A stretch of 11,546 nucleotides of DNA from Planctomycetota bacterium. GTDB lineage: Bacteria > Planctomycetota > PUPC01 > JACPCR01. Shown here piece by piece: positions 1 through 6,673 of this stretch (its first letter is position 1; every line of letters begins with the position of its first letter). A program made the position numbers and the translations under genes. Under the pieces are notes generated by a model. That model ran no database searches and was not told the DNA's origin. It was given only the letters and a program-made list of their open reading frames with translations. The DNA is taken from the NCBI GenBank assembly GCA_030740295.1, contig JASLXP010000742.1, positions 1 through 11,546 of the forward strand, read 5' to 3'.

Positions 1-1074
1 CGGCAATTCTGCGTACTCAATCGTTGCCGATGATTCCTGGATTTCGGCGTCCAGGTTTCTTCCAATCTGCTCCAATACATGATTGAGGTCGACATCCTGG
101 TTGACCTTGGGTGTTGCGCAGATCTGACTGTACGTGAGCAAGCTTCCGACAAGCTCCGAGATTCGCTGCACATCCGCGGATGCGCCCTGGAGCAATTCAG
201 TGCCCTCCGGGCGCAATTCTCCGGAAAGCTCTGTCGCTCTGGTAAGCCTCTCTGCTGCAGATGAAAGCAAATCATCGACATCCTCCGAGAGCGCGTAGAC
301 AAGCTCCTCCATATCGGTCGTCGTCCGAGAAAGCTCAACAGCAATCCGGCTCATCCGAGCTTCGGCCTGCTTGAGCGACGTAATATCATGTAGAGTTGCC
401 AGGTGTGCGGTCGCTCTCTTCCAGTAGATGCCGGCCGTACTCACGCTGACGATGCGGATTCGATCACCAACCGCAATCTCATGCTCGATACTCTCTCCCG
501 GCACGATTGGCAAGGACAGGTTTTCCCCAGACAGTTCATCCAGGGTTTGCTCGAAGAGATCCTCGGCGGCCGGATTCGCATATACCACCCGCTTGCGGCT
601 ATCCAGGACCACCATGCCATCTGTGCTCGATTCGATGATACTGCGGATGTTCGCCTCGTTTGTCTCAAGAATGTCGGCGTACATTTCCAGCTTGGTGCGC
701 TGGCGTTGTCGCTCGATCGCATAACGCAGGCACTGGTCAAGACCATGAGAATTGATTTGACCCTTGATCAGGGAATCCTGAGCTCCGGCAATGACCGCTT
801 TGTTGGCAAATCTCTGATTGTCCACGCCCGTCAGGACAACGACGGGCGTATTGGCGGTCTGACTCAGAATCTTTGTTAAGGTGGCGAGCCCATCACTATC
901 GGGAAGGGTCAAGTCAAGCAAGATGACCTCTGGCTTCTTCTTAGCCAGAAGCTCGAGCCCATCATCCAGACGGCTTGCGGTCGTGACATCATAAGAGTGG
1001 TGGGGAGAATCCTTCAGCATCTCCCGCACTGACATGGCGTCTGCGTAGTTGTCTTCGATCAAAAGGACTTCCAT
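1..1074 (-). CDS. Response regulator receiver-PAS-HisKA hybrid sensor protein, His-less, partial (C-terminus beyond window)
   Basis: The reverse strand is open from an ATG at 1074 through base 1 (358 codons, no stop), so the C-terminus lies outside the window. Residues 1-125 form a CheY-like receiver: acidic residues E7/D8, phospho-acceptor D54 in ILLDLTLPDSDG, T82 in VVLTG and K104 in SLIKGQ are all present. Residues about 141-236 look like a PAS domain (SIIESSTDGMVVLD, VVYANPAAEDLF). Residues about 240-320 match the HisKA dimerisation region of phytochrome-like kinases (two helices ending in LVGSLLTYSQI), followed by the usual VDLNHVLEQI link to an ATPase domain that would lie past the edge. 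The expected SHDL reads SEDV, with E264 in place of His, and no His occurs between residues 229 and 332. AGGA sits 6 bases before the ATG. By family it is an intracellular signalling protein with no membrane segment; its input and partner are unknown. It is divergent from the catabolic genes and might or might not control them. Confidence 0.85.
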   Translation of the reverse strand, partial: MEVLLIEDNYADAMSVREMLKDSPHHSYDVTTASRLDDGLELLAKKKPEVILLDLTLPDSDGLATLTKILSQTANTPVVVLTGVDNQRFANKAVIAGAQDSLIKGQINSHGLDQCLRYAIERQRQRTKLEMYADILETNEANIRSIIESSTDGMVVLDSRKRVVYANPAAEDLFEQTLDELSGENLSLPIVPGESIEHEIAVGDRIRIVSVSTAGIYWKRATAHLATLHDITSLKQAEARMSRIAVELSRTTTDMEELVYALSEDVDDLLSSAAERLTRATELSGELRPEGTELLQGASADVQRISELVGSLLTYSQICATPKVNQDVDLNHVLEQIGRNLDAEIQESSATIEYAELP

Positions 1075-1437
1075 GGTCAGTCCTGGCCTCAGCAGTTGGC
1101 TCTTCAGCGAGGATATTTGTGAGAATGCAGAATTGAAAACCTGCCCGTCGTGTGGCAGGCGGTGAGATCGAAAAGTTAAGACTTTATAAGAAAAAAACAA
1201 GATCCCCGCCGCGTGCATGAATTTCGACACCTGCATCATACGGAGCATTAGAGTCTCGGCTTATGTCTTCTTCGCGTGGCGCGGAGAACATTGTGGCACG
1301 GGCGTCCCGCCCGTGAATCACGGCCGAGACGGCCGTGCCACGATTCGGTTGCGGCTGCAAGGCAGCATTGAGATAAAGATTAAGAGCCTCAGACTTCATC
1401 CTCGATTGCGGCCGAAGGCTGCCGTAGGACCACACCA
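1075..1437. other. Divergent intergenic region without a credible gene
   Basis: These 363 bases separate the leftward signalling gene from the rightward catabolic genes and should hold promoters for both. An AT-rich stretch at about 1174-1200 contains a reverse-strand TATAAA (1184-1189), but I see no convincing -35 partner. The double hairpin at 1293-1341 lies in the middle. Open frames at 1184-1438 (minus) and 1217-1441 (plus) run through the hairpin and look like read-through of the repeat, not genes. Confidence 0.6.
1293..1341. repeat. Double-hairpin intergenic repeat of verrucomicrobial (HGRDARAT-type) kind
   Basis: Two perfect 8-bp stems with 3-base loops lie side by side: 1297-1304 with 1308-1315 (cacgggcg / cgcccgtg, loop tcc) and 1319-1326 with 1330-1337 (cacggccg / cggccgtg, loop aga), separated by aat. 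The outer ends gtggcac (1293-1299) and gtgccac (1335-1341) are also inverted repeats, so the whole 49-base element is a nested palindrome. Read as protein it gives VSAVIHGRDARAT on the minus strand and NHGRDGRAT on the plus strand, peptides I recognise from many spurious hypothetical proteins in verrucomicrobial and related genomes. This suggests a dispersed REP/MITE-like element; only one copy is in the window, so dispersal is prior knowledge and not shown here. Confidence 0.75.
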
Positions 1438-2679
1438 ATGAAAATCACTGACATCCGGGCTTTCCTCCTTTCCTGTCCTATGCCCGAGCCGATTCCGCTG
1501 CCCTTTTATGGCGGCGTGCGCACCATCTACAAACGGGACGCGTTATACGTCAAAGTGACCACGGATTCCGGCATTGCGGGATTCGGTCCGGGCGCGGCTT
1601 CCGAGCCGGTGGCCGAGATGATAAATACGACGCTGCGAGAACTGCTGATTGGCGAGGACCCAAATGCCCCTGACACGATCAGGCAAAAGGTGGATGGTAT
1701 CGGCTCGAGCGTGGCCGTCGCATTCGGCGCGGTCAACGTCGCGCTATACGACATCCGTGGCAAGACAGAGGGATGCCCGGTCTATGAACTTCTCGGCGGC
1801 AAGTTACAGGATCGCATCCGGCTCTACGGCAGCGCGGGTATGTATCAATCAGCGGAAGAATACGCGGCCGAAGCGAAGACCGTCGTCGATCAGAAGGGTT
1901 TCACTGCCTACAAGTACCGGCCCGCTCTCGGCCCCGAGGAAGATCTCCGCACAGTGCACCTCATGCGCGAAGCCGTCGGGCCGGATGTCGGGCTCTGCCT
2001 CGATGCCCACGGCTGGTTTCGAATGGGTGACCGCTCCTACACGCCCGATCTCGTCGAACAGATGGCCAACGATATTTCCGACCTTGGGATCACCTGGCTC
2101 GAAGAGCCGCTGCCACCTGCAGACCGCGATGCGTACTCAGAATTACGGAAAAAGAACATTGTTCCCATCGCAGCCGGCGAACATGAAACCTCGCACGAAG
2201 GTTTCATGAAACTCATCGAAGGCGGCTGCGTGGATGTGGTTCAGGCGGACGTTCCCCACCATGGAGGTCTGGACTCGGTCAAAGCGATCATCGACGCGTG
2301 CCAGGAGCACGGCCTCGAGTTCGCCTTCCACAACTGGGGTACGGAACTCGAAACCATCGCAGATGCGCATGTCGGCGCGTGCTTCCCCAGAGAGACGGCG
2401 GCCTGGCTTGAATACCCGTGGTATTCGCATCGAGGACAGCCTGTCATGTACCCCTTCCCGCTCGCCGACGAGATCCTCACTGAGCCTCTCGCCATTGAAG
2501 CGGGCGACCTCATCATGTCCGATTCTCCCGGACTCGGCGTCGAGATTAACGAAGACGTCGTCACCAAATACCCGTACATAAAAGGCGCCTGGAGCATCTT
2601 CGAAATAGATTCTCCCCGGCAGACGCTCCACCTGAGCGGAGATCATGCGCTCGTCTGGGATGCGGGGAAGCATGCGTAG
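1438..2679 (+). CDS. Mandelate racemase/muconate lactonizing enzyme family protein (putative sugar-acid dehydratase)
   Basis: This is a complete 413-residue enolase-superfamily enzyme, expected to abstract a proton alpha to a carboxylate using Mg2+ in the cytoplasm. Residues 1-125 form the N-terminal capping domain and about 130-400 the TIM barrel. Visible catalytic features: K159 in AYKYR (a KxR motif), metal ligands D189 (CLDAH), the Glu pair E222/E223 (WLEEP) and E248 (AAGEHE), the Asp-His dyad D271 (QADV) and H298 (FHNW), and E325 (WLEYP). H191 two residues after D189 resembles the DxH arrangement of acid-sugar dehydratases such as galactonate or mannonate dehydratase, which points to dehydration of an aldonic or uronic acid, but the substrate cannot be read from sequence. 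AGGA at 1426-1429 is 8 bases before the ATG. It leads the rightward genes, consistent with a role downstream of the lyases. A racemase or epimerase role remains possible. Confidence 0.88.
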   Translation: MKITDIRAFLLSCPMPEPIPLPFYGGVRTIYKRDALYVKVTTDSGIAGFGPGAASEPVAEMINTTLRELLIGEDPNAPDTIRQKVDGIGSSVAVAFGAVNVALYDIRGKTEGCPVYELLGGKLQDRIRLYGSAGMYQSAEEYAAEAKTVVDQKGFTAYKYRPALGPEEDLRTVHLMREAVGPDVGLCLDAHGWFRMGDRSYTPDLVEQMANDISDLGITWLEEPLPPADRDAYSELRKKNIVPIAAGEHETSHEGFMKLIEGGCVDVVQADVPHHGGLDSVKAIIDACQEHGLEFAFHNWGTELETIADAHVGACFPRETAAWLEYPWYSHRGQPVMYPFPLADEILTEPLAIEAGDLIMSDSPGLGVEINEDVVTKYPYIKGAWSIFEIDSPRQTLHLSGDHALVWDAGKHA

Positions 2680-2683
2680 AATA

Positions 2684-2712
2684 TTGACGTACCGGTTCCA
2701 GCCCCTTAAATG
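2684..2712 (+). promoter_or_regulatory. Possible sigma70-type promoter for the HMA-domain gene
   Basis: TTGACG (2684-2689, five of six matches to TTGACA) is followed after 17 bases by TAAATG (2707-2712), a weak -10. It lies between the end of the enolase-superfamily gene and the HMA gene, which has its own terminator, so an independent start here is plausible. The weak -10 keeps confidence low. Confidence 0.28.
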
Positions 2713-2767
2713 CCCTGATTCTGAGGCTATCCCACCACGTTTTATTCCCTGTTGATTTGGAGGAGCT

Positions 2768-3088
2768 ATGCGCATCTCACTTACTGCAGCCGCATTGGTT
2801 GCACTTATCTTTGTAGGGTTTTCAAGCACAGACAGCTACGCCGCTGATGAAACCAGCGATTCCACCATCACCGCCGACGTTCAAGGCCCCATGTGCGGTG
2901 GCTGTATTGCCAAGCTCAACAAAAAGGCCAAAAGCGTCAAGGGACTGACCAAGCTGGAAGTGGCCAGCAAAGATTTCGGTGCCAAGAAAGCCACGGTCAA
3001 GATCACTCTGGCCAAAGGCGCAAAGGCAGAGGACGTACTCGCCGCTCTCGGCAAGAAAACACACTTTAAATTTGCCGCGGTAGAGTAA
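2768..3088 (+). CDS. Exported heavy-metal-associated (HMA) domain protein
   Basis: This 106-residue protein has an apparent Sec signal peptide (MRISLTAAALVALIFVGF, likely cut after SYA near residue 25), so it is expected in the periplasm or outside the cell. The mature part is a single HMA-like ferredoxin fold: ITADVQGPMCGGCIAKLNKK carries the metal-binding CxxC (C43, C46) preceded by Met, as in copper chaperones and MerP-like proteins, and the fold ends in the usual VLAALGKK helix. A metal (Cu, Hg or other) cannot be assigned. A strong GGAGG (2759-2763) 4 bases before the ATG fixes the start. A strong terminator follows, so the gene is probably transcribed alone or as the end of the preceding unit. 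No P-type ATPase or other metal gene is nearby. Such small secreted HMA proteins are common in planctomycete and verrucomicrobial genomes and are mostly uncharacterised. Confidence 0.82.
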   Translation: MRISLTAAALVALIFVGFSSTDSYAADETSDSTITADVQGPMCGGCIAKLNKKAKSVKGLTKLEVASKDFGAKKATVKITLAKGAKAEDVLAALGKKTHFKFAAVE

Positions 3089-3110
3089 GCAAGTTTGTTT
3101 GGACACATGT

Positions 3111-3152
3111 CGCCAGGCCGGCAGAAATCCTCTGCTGGTCTGGCGTTTTTTT
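3111..3152 (+). terminator. Rho-independent terminator after the HMA gene
   Basis: cgccag (3111-3116) pairs with ctggcg (3140-3145). The stem continues inward through 3117-3124 against 3132-3139 with two G-U pairs, giving about 14 bp around the 7-base loop aaatcct. Seven Ts follow directly (3146-3152). It lies 22 bases after the HMA stop codon and is the clearest terminator in the window. Confidence 0.9.
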
Positions 3153-3196
3153 GTATATAGAGTCCTGGTCATCAGCAGGAATTGTCTTAAGTCAGC

Positions 3197-3201
3197 AGGA
3201 G
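3197..3201 (+). promoter_or_regulatory. Ribosome binding site that decides the first oxidoreductase start
   Basis: AGGAG ends 5 bases before the ATG at 3207. An earlier in-frame ATG at 3099 would translate through the terminator hairpin and T-run and add 36 residues with no homology to the family, so 3207 is preferred. Confidence 0.75.
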
Positions 3202-3206
3202 CAGAC

Positions 3207-4199
3207 ATGGAAGAAGTCAGGTGGGGTATCATCGGCTGCGGCAATGTCTGCGAGGTGAAAAGCGGGCCGGCCCTGTACAAAACCCCTGAATCGAAACTTG
3301 TCGCAGTCATGCGCCGCAACGGCGAACTGGCCAAAGATTTCGCCGAACGGCATGGGGTGCCAAAATGGTATGACAATGGACAAAAGCTCATCGATGATCC
3401 CAACGTCAACATGGTCTATGTGGCAACTCCGCCATCCAGTCACATGGAATACACTCTTGCCGCGGCCCAGTCGGGAAAGCCGGTTTACGTCGAAAAACCG
3501 ATGGCCATGAATCACGACGAATGCGAGGAGATGATTGCGGCATGTGAGGGCGCAGGCGTGCCGCTTTTCGTGGCCTACTACCGTCGCTGCCAGCCCAGAT
3601 TCCGCAAGGTCAAGGAACTCATCGATTCGCGTGCGATCGGAAGACCACGCTTCGTGAACGTGCAACTGAGCGCGAAAGCCAGTGAACGAGACAAGCATCC
3701 CGACACACGGCAATGGAGGGTGATTCCCGAAATAGCGGGGGGCGGCCTTTTTTGTGATCTCGCTTCCCACACGCTGGATGTGCTTCAGCTCTTATTCGGA
3801 CCAATCCACAAAGCCATGGGATTCGCTACGAACCAGGGCGGGTTCTATGAAGCCGAGGATACGGTGACTGGCACCTTTCAGTTTGAAGACGGCACCCACG
3901 GCACCGGGGCCTGGAGCTTCGTTACCAATGACAATCAGGACACCATCGAAATCATCGGCAGTGAAGGAAGAATCGTCTTCTCCACATTCGGCCTTGAACC
4001 CATCAGGCTCAGCAACCAAGATGGCGAAAAGGAATTCGCGACCGAGCAACCCGAGCACGCGCACCAGCCTCTCGTCGAGTCAATCGTCAGCGAACTGACC
4101 GGGGGCGATCAGAAATGCCCAAGCACCGGGATCACAGGCGCACGGACAAACTGGGTGATGGATGAGATGCTGAAATCGTATCGTGAATCGAAAGAGTGA
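3207..4199 (+). CDS. Gfo/Idh/MocA family NAD(P)-dependent oxidoreductase (first copy)
   Basis: This is a complete 330-residue cytoplasmic sugar or polyol dehydrogenase-like protein. The Rossmann nucleotide-binding motif is at the very N-terminus (WGIIGCGNVCE, residues 6-16), which supports the chosen start. The family signature EKP is at 96-98 (VYVEKPMAM), and YYRR (124-127) follows in the usual place. The C-terminal alpha/beta substrate domain has GGGLFCDLASHTLD (178-191) with D184, H188 and D191 in the positions commonly used for catalysis. Length is normal for the family. The substrate is not predictable; sugars, deoxysugars, inositols and aminosugars are all known. It follows the HMA terminator, so it probably starts a new transcript, and the second family member begins 91 bases after its stop. 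Pairing of two such enzymes suggests sequential or reversible oxidation and reduction of a monosaccharide, as in other sugar-catabolic clusters (inference). Confidence 0.88.
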   Translation: MEEVRWGIIGCGNVCEVKSGPALYKTPESKLVAVMRRNGELAKDFAERHGVPKWYDNGQKLIDDPNVNMVYVATPPSSHMEYTLAAAQSGKPVYVEKPMAMNHDECEEMIAACEGAGVPLFVAYYRRCQPRFRKVKELIDSRAIGRPRFVNVQLSAKASERDKHPDTRQWRVIPEIAGGGLFCDLASHTLDVLQLLFGPIHKAMGFATNQGGFYEAEDTVTGTFQFEDGTHGTGAWSFVTNDNQDTIEIIGSEGRIVFSTFGLEPIRLSNQDGEKEFATEQPEHAHQPLVESIVSELTGGDQKCPSTGITGARTNWVMDEMLKSYRESKE

Positions 4200-4290
4200 G
4201 TTACTGCCTTTGAACTGTGAGCTCTGAGCCTGAAAAGCCTGTGGCTACGAGCGCGGATGCATTTACCTCTGGACCTCTGAAATCCTCAAA

Positions 4291-5292
4291 ATGATCAACC
4301 TGGCAATTATCGGCTGCGGCGGCATGTCCCGGGCTCATACCGGACGTTTTTCTCACGGGGATCGCGCGAAGATTGTGGCTACTGTTGATATCGATTCCGA
4401 AAGAGCCCAGGCCGCGGCTGAGCTCTTTGAAGGTGCACGTGCCGAGACCGATTACCGGAAAGTGCTTGACGATGTCGATGCCGCGCTGCTCGTCCTGCCT
4501 CATCATCTTCATTATCCAATCGGCATGGAATGTCTGTCCCGCGGAAAGCATGTGATGCTTGAAAAACCGATGGCGATTTCCGAGCAGGAATGTCTGGAAC
4601 TGATCGATGCTTCAGAGAATGCAGAGAAAGTGCTGATGATTGCATATTGCCAGCGATTCAATCCGTTAATCGTCCGGCTCAAAGAGCTGATGGACGAACG
4701 CGCATATGGCGATCTCTTCCAGCTCTCGATCTGGACGGAACAGCTCACAAAATATCATCCAGGTCACTGGGCTTTAAGCGCGAAGACGCTGGGCGGAGGG
4801 CAACTCTTCAGCCACGGGTGCCACTACATCGATCTGCTGCTCTGGTTCCTTGGTCGCCCCATCGAAGGCACACATATGGGCACAAACTTCGGCACGCCCT
4901 GGATGGAACGAGAGGGCACGAGCAACGTCGCTATCCGTTTTGAGAACGACGCGCTCGGTTACCACTTCGGTACCTGGGGTGCGAGGGGCACGCGGCTCAA
5001 GTATGCGATTCACGCGCATTGCACTGAGGCCATGGTCGAGGCCGCACTCACCGGCGGAAAAGTGATCGTCCACAAGGGCGGTAACGAAGAGGTCATCATG
5101 GAGGCCAGCTCTGCCAAACATACCGTCGAAGAGATGGGCCATTTCCTCGATTGCATCGAGAAGGGCACGCCGCCATTCACGGATGGCTGGTCGAGCCTGC
5201 AGGGGCTGCGTGTCATCTGGCGTCTCTATGAGGCAGAGGAAAACAGCAGCATCGCTGACTTGCGTGGATGCGGGATTGAGGATGTTGTCTGA
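4291..5292 (+). CDS. Gfo/Idh/MocA family NAD(P)-dependent oxidoreductase (second copy)
   Basis: This is a complete 333-residue protein of the same family as its neighbour but clearly divergent, so it is a paralogue and not a recent duplicate. The Rossmann motif LAIIGCGGMSRAH starts at residue 4, EKP is at 91-93 (VMLEKPMAI), and CQRFNP (120-125) occupies the place of the catalytic-loop Lys/Tyr/Arg region. The second-domain signature reads GGGQLFSHGCHYID (168-181): H178 and D181 are kept, but the Asp usually found at position 174 is Ser, followed by H175. The ATG at 4291 fits because the nucleotide-binding strand begins at once, though no good Shine-Dalgarno sequence precedes it. It lies 91 bases after the first oxidoreductase and 147 bases before the preferred start of the lyase-like gene, all on one strand, so co-transcription is likely. 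The substrate is unknown; the altered position may mean a different substrate from the first copy. Confidence 0.88.
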   Translation: MINLAIIGCGGMSRAHTGRFSHGDRAKIVATVDIDSERAQAAAELFEGARAETDYRKVLDDVDAALLVLPHHLHYPIGMECLSRGKHVMLEKPMAISEQECLELIDASENAEKVLMIAYCQRFNPLIVRLKELMDERAYGDLFQLSIWTEQLTKYHPGHWALSAKTLGGGQLFSHGCHYIDLLLWFLGRPIEGTHMGTNFGTPWMEREGTSNVAIRFENDALGYHFGTWGARGTRLKYAIHAHCTEAMVEAALTGGKVIVHKGGNEEVIMEASSAKHTVEEMGHFLDCIEKGTPPFTDGWSSLQGLRVIWRLYEAEENSSIADLRGCGIEDVV

Positions 5293-5439
5293 CGGCATTG
5301 AACATCCCGCGGGGCCGGAGGAAACAGCCGCCATCGGGGTTGAAGAAAATGTATGTAAGGTTCAGAGTGATACTCCGTGCTACAGACCTCTCCCCATCTC
5401 GTGGAGGAGTCATACTTCTTAACCCCAATTCTCATTCAA

Positions 5440-6540
5440 ATGAAACCCGTTGAAACTGACTCTGAAACTGGTGCGGAAATATTCCAGCTTACTGATGGGC
5501 CGCGGCCTTGTGACAATATCTATGGAGAGCAGCCCTTCAGTTCTGCGGACAGTAGTCGCTTCGCCGTCCGGTATTATGCGGAGGGAAAGTCTGACGGCGG
5601 GCTCTCTATTCTGGATCTTGGGGACGGCAGCCTTCATCCATTACTTGAGACCGCTCCGCGATTTCCAGCGTTTCACGCGTGGGGTGATTATCTCTACAAC
5701 CAGGTCGATGAGGGCGAAGAGATTGTTCTCAGGCGTTGGAGTTTTCAGACGCTCGAATGTGAAGATGTCTTTGTCCTGCCCGAGTCAGAAGACAATTTCA
5801 GTTACGGAACGGTTTCCCAGGACCATCGGTATTACGCGATCAGCGTCCGGCGCGCGGATACATCGTCGTTTGTTTTGCGAATAGATCTTTCTGGTGGTGA
5901 TCAACGCATCCTGGCTGACAGTACGAGTCAGTACTACAAGCACGAACAGTTCTCTCTGGATGGGAGAAACCGGATTCTGATTCAGGCTAACGCACAGGAT
6001 GTGTCCGTTGTGAATCTCGGCGTACTGGAGGTGGATCGTGAGGGCTTCGACTGGCTCCCGGTGGACCGTGAGCCGACGGTTCCATGTGAAAAGGACCATT
6101 GGCCGGGCAGTGGCCCTCATACGCCGCGCTGCACTGGCCATGAGGCTTGGATGGGACAGACCGGAAGGGTGTTTCTGTCTACGGGATATGACGAGGATCG
6201 CCAGACGAATGTCTGGTCTGCTTCGTCTGAGGACGAAGAGCCAACGATCGTGTGCCGGACGCGGTTACGCTTCAGTCACGTGAGTGTTTCAAGGTGTGGT
6301 CGCTATTGGATCGGCGACGCGACGAAAGACGAAGATGTCCCTTTGTATGTCGGCTCATTTGAGAGTGGCGAATGCAAGCGTCTCGTCAACAGCCGCACGG
6401 AACATGACGGAAAACAGTGGTCGCACACGCATCCTTATTTTACTGCGGACAACCGCTGGCTGATTTTCACTACCACCCGAGCGGGCAGGCCGCAGGTTCA
6501 CGGAGCGAAAGTGCCGGATGGATTTCTTGAAAGTTTGTAG
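5440..6540 (+). CDS. Oligogalacturonate lyase-like (PL22-type) beta-propeller protein
   Basis: This 366-residue protein resembles oligogalacturonide lyases, which cleave short (unsaturated) galacturonides by beta-elimination in the cytoplasm. It starts with IFQLTDGP and carries a series of propeller blades. Segments line up with the family: YKHEQFS (H168), TGHEAWMGQ (H234), FSHVSVSRCGRYWIGDA (H280) and the C-terminal SHTHPYFTADNRWLIFTT (H329, H331). Conserved His residues of this kind hold the catalytic Mn2+ in characterised PL22 enzymes; exact correspondence is my alignment by eye. No signal peptide is visible, as expected for a cytoplasmic enzyme. The start is uncertain: in-frame GTG codons at 5377 and 5401 would add 21 or 13 residues. 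ATG 5440 starts just before the recognisable domain but lacks a good ribosome site, and the GGAGGAG at 5403-5409 is too far upstream to serve it. A non-enzymatic or other-substrate TolB-like propeller is the main alternative. Confidence 0.72.
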   Translation: MKPVETDSETGAEIFQLTDGPRPCDNIYGEQPFSSADSSRFAVRYYAEGKSDGGLSILDLGDGSLHPLLETAPRFPAFHAWGDYLYNQVDEGEEIVLRRWSFQTLECEDVFVLPESEDNFSYGTVSQDHRYYAISVRRADTSSFVLRIDLSGGDQRILADSTSQYYKHEQFSLDGRNRILIQANAQDVSVVNLGVLEVDREGFDWLPVDREPTVPCEKDHWPGSGPHTPRCTGHEAWMGQTGRVFLSTGYDEDRQTNVWSASSEDEEPTIVCRTRLRFSHVSVSRCGRYWIGDATKDEDVPLYVGSFESGECKRLVNSRTEHDGKQWSHTHPYFTADNRWLIFTTTRAGRPQVHGAKVPDGFLESL

Positions 6541-6607
6541 GCGCCTCTCTTCCCCAGATACTGCGTGGGGCTGTCGACAATCCCTGGTCCTGTGATCGAA
6601 GTCGGAA

Positions 6608-6636
6608 CCCGGCTCAATCCCATGTCTGAAGCCGGG
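6608..6636 (+). other. Hairpin between the two lyase-like genes
   Basis: cccggct (6608-6614) and agccggg (6630-6636) form a 7-bp GC-rich stem around a 15-base loop. A shorter stem, cccca/tgggg (6552-6556 with 6566-6570), lies just after the previous stop codon. Neither is followed by a T-run, so they are not canonical terminators; they could slow decay or affect read-through between the genes. Confidence 0.25.
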
Positions 6637-6673
6637 CTCGTTCAATACAGTCCGAACAGTCAACCCAGACCCC

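Noticed and set aside
403..879. Plus-strand open frame of 158 codons opposite the signalling gene
   Set aside because: It is the antisense shadow of a receiver-PAS-HisKA gene whose motifs are unmistakable on the minus strand; its own translation has no recognisable domain.
1135..1159. Minus-strand hairpin (cctgcc 1140-1145 with ggcagg 1154-1159) followed by TTTT as a terminator or attenuator before the signalling gene
   Set aside because: The stem is only 6 bp and the T-run only four bases, and no gene upstream on that strand would need it; chance is likely.
1184..1441. Two small overlapping open frames on opposite strands in the intergenic region
   Set aside because: Both depend on the palindromic repeat (HGRDARAT and HGRDGRAT peptides) and have no ribosome site or domain; best seen as repeat read-through.
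2143..2829. Minus-strand open frame of 228 codons
   Set aside because: It lies opposite the 3' half of the enolase-superfamily gene, whose catalytic residues are all in place, and extends into the HMA gene; it is an antisense shadow.
3099..3206. N-terminal extension of the first oxidoreductase from the ATG at 3099
   Set aside because: It would translate through the terminator hairpin and T-run, and the Rossmann motif begins right after the ATG at 3207, which has a good ribosome site.
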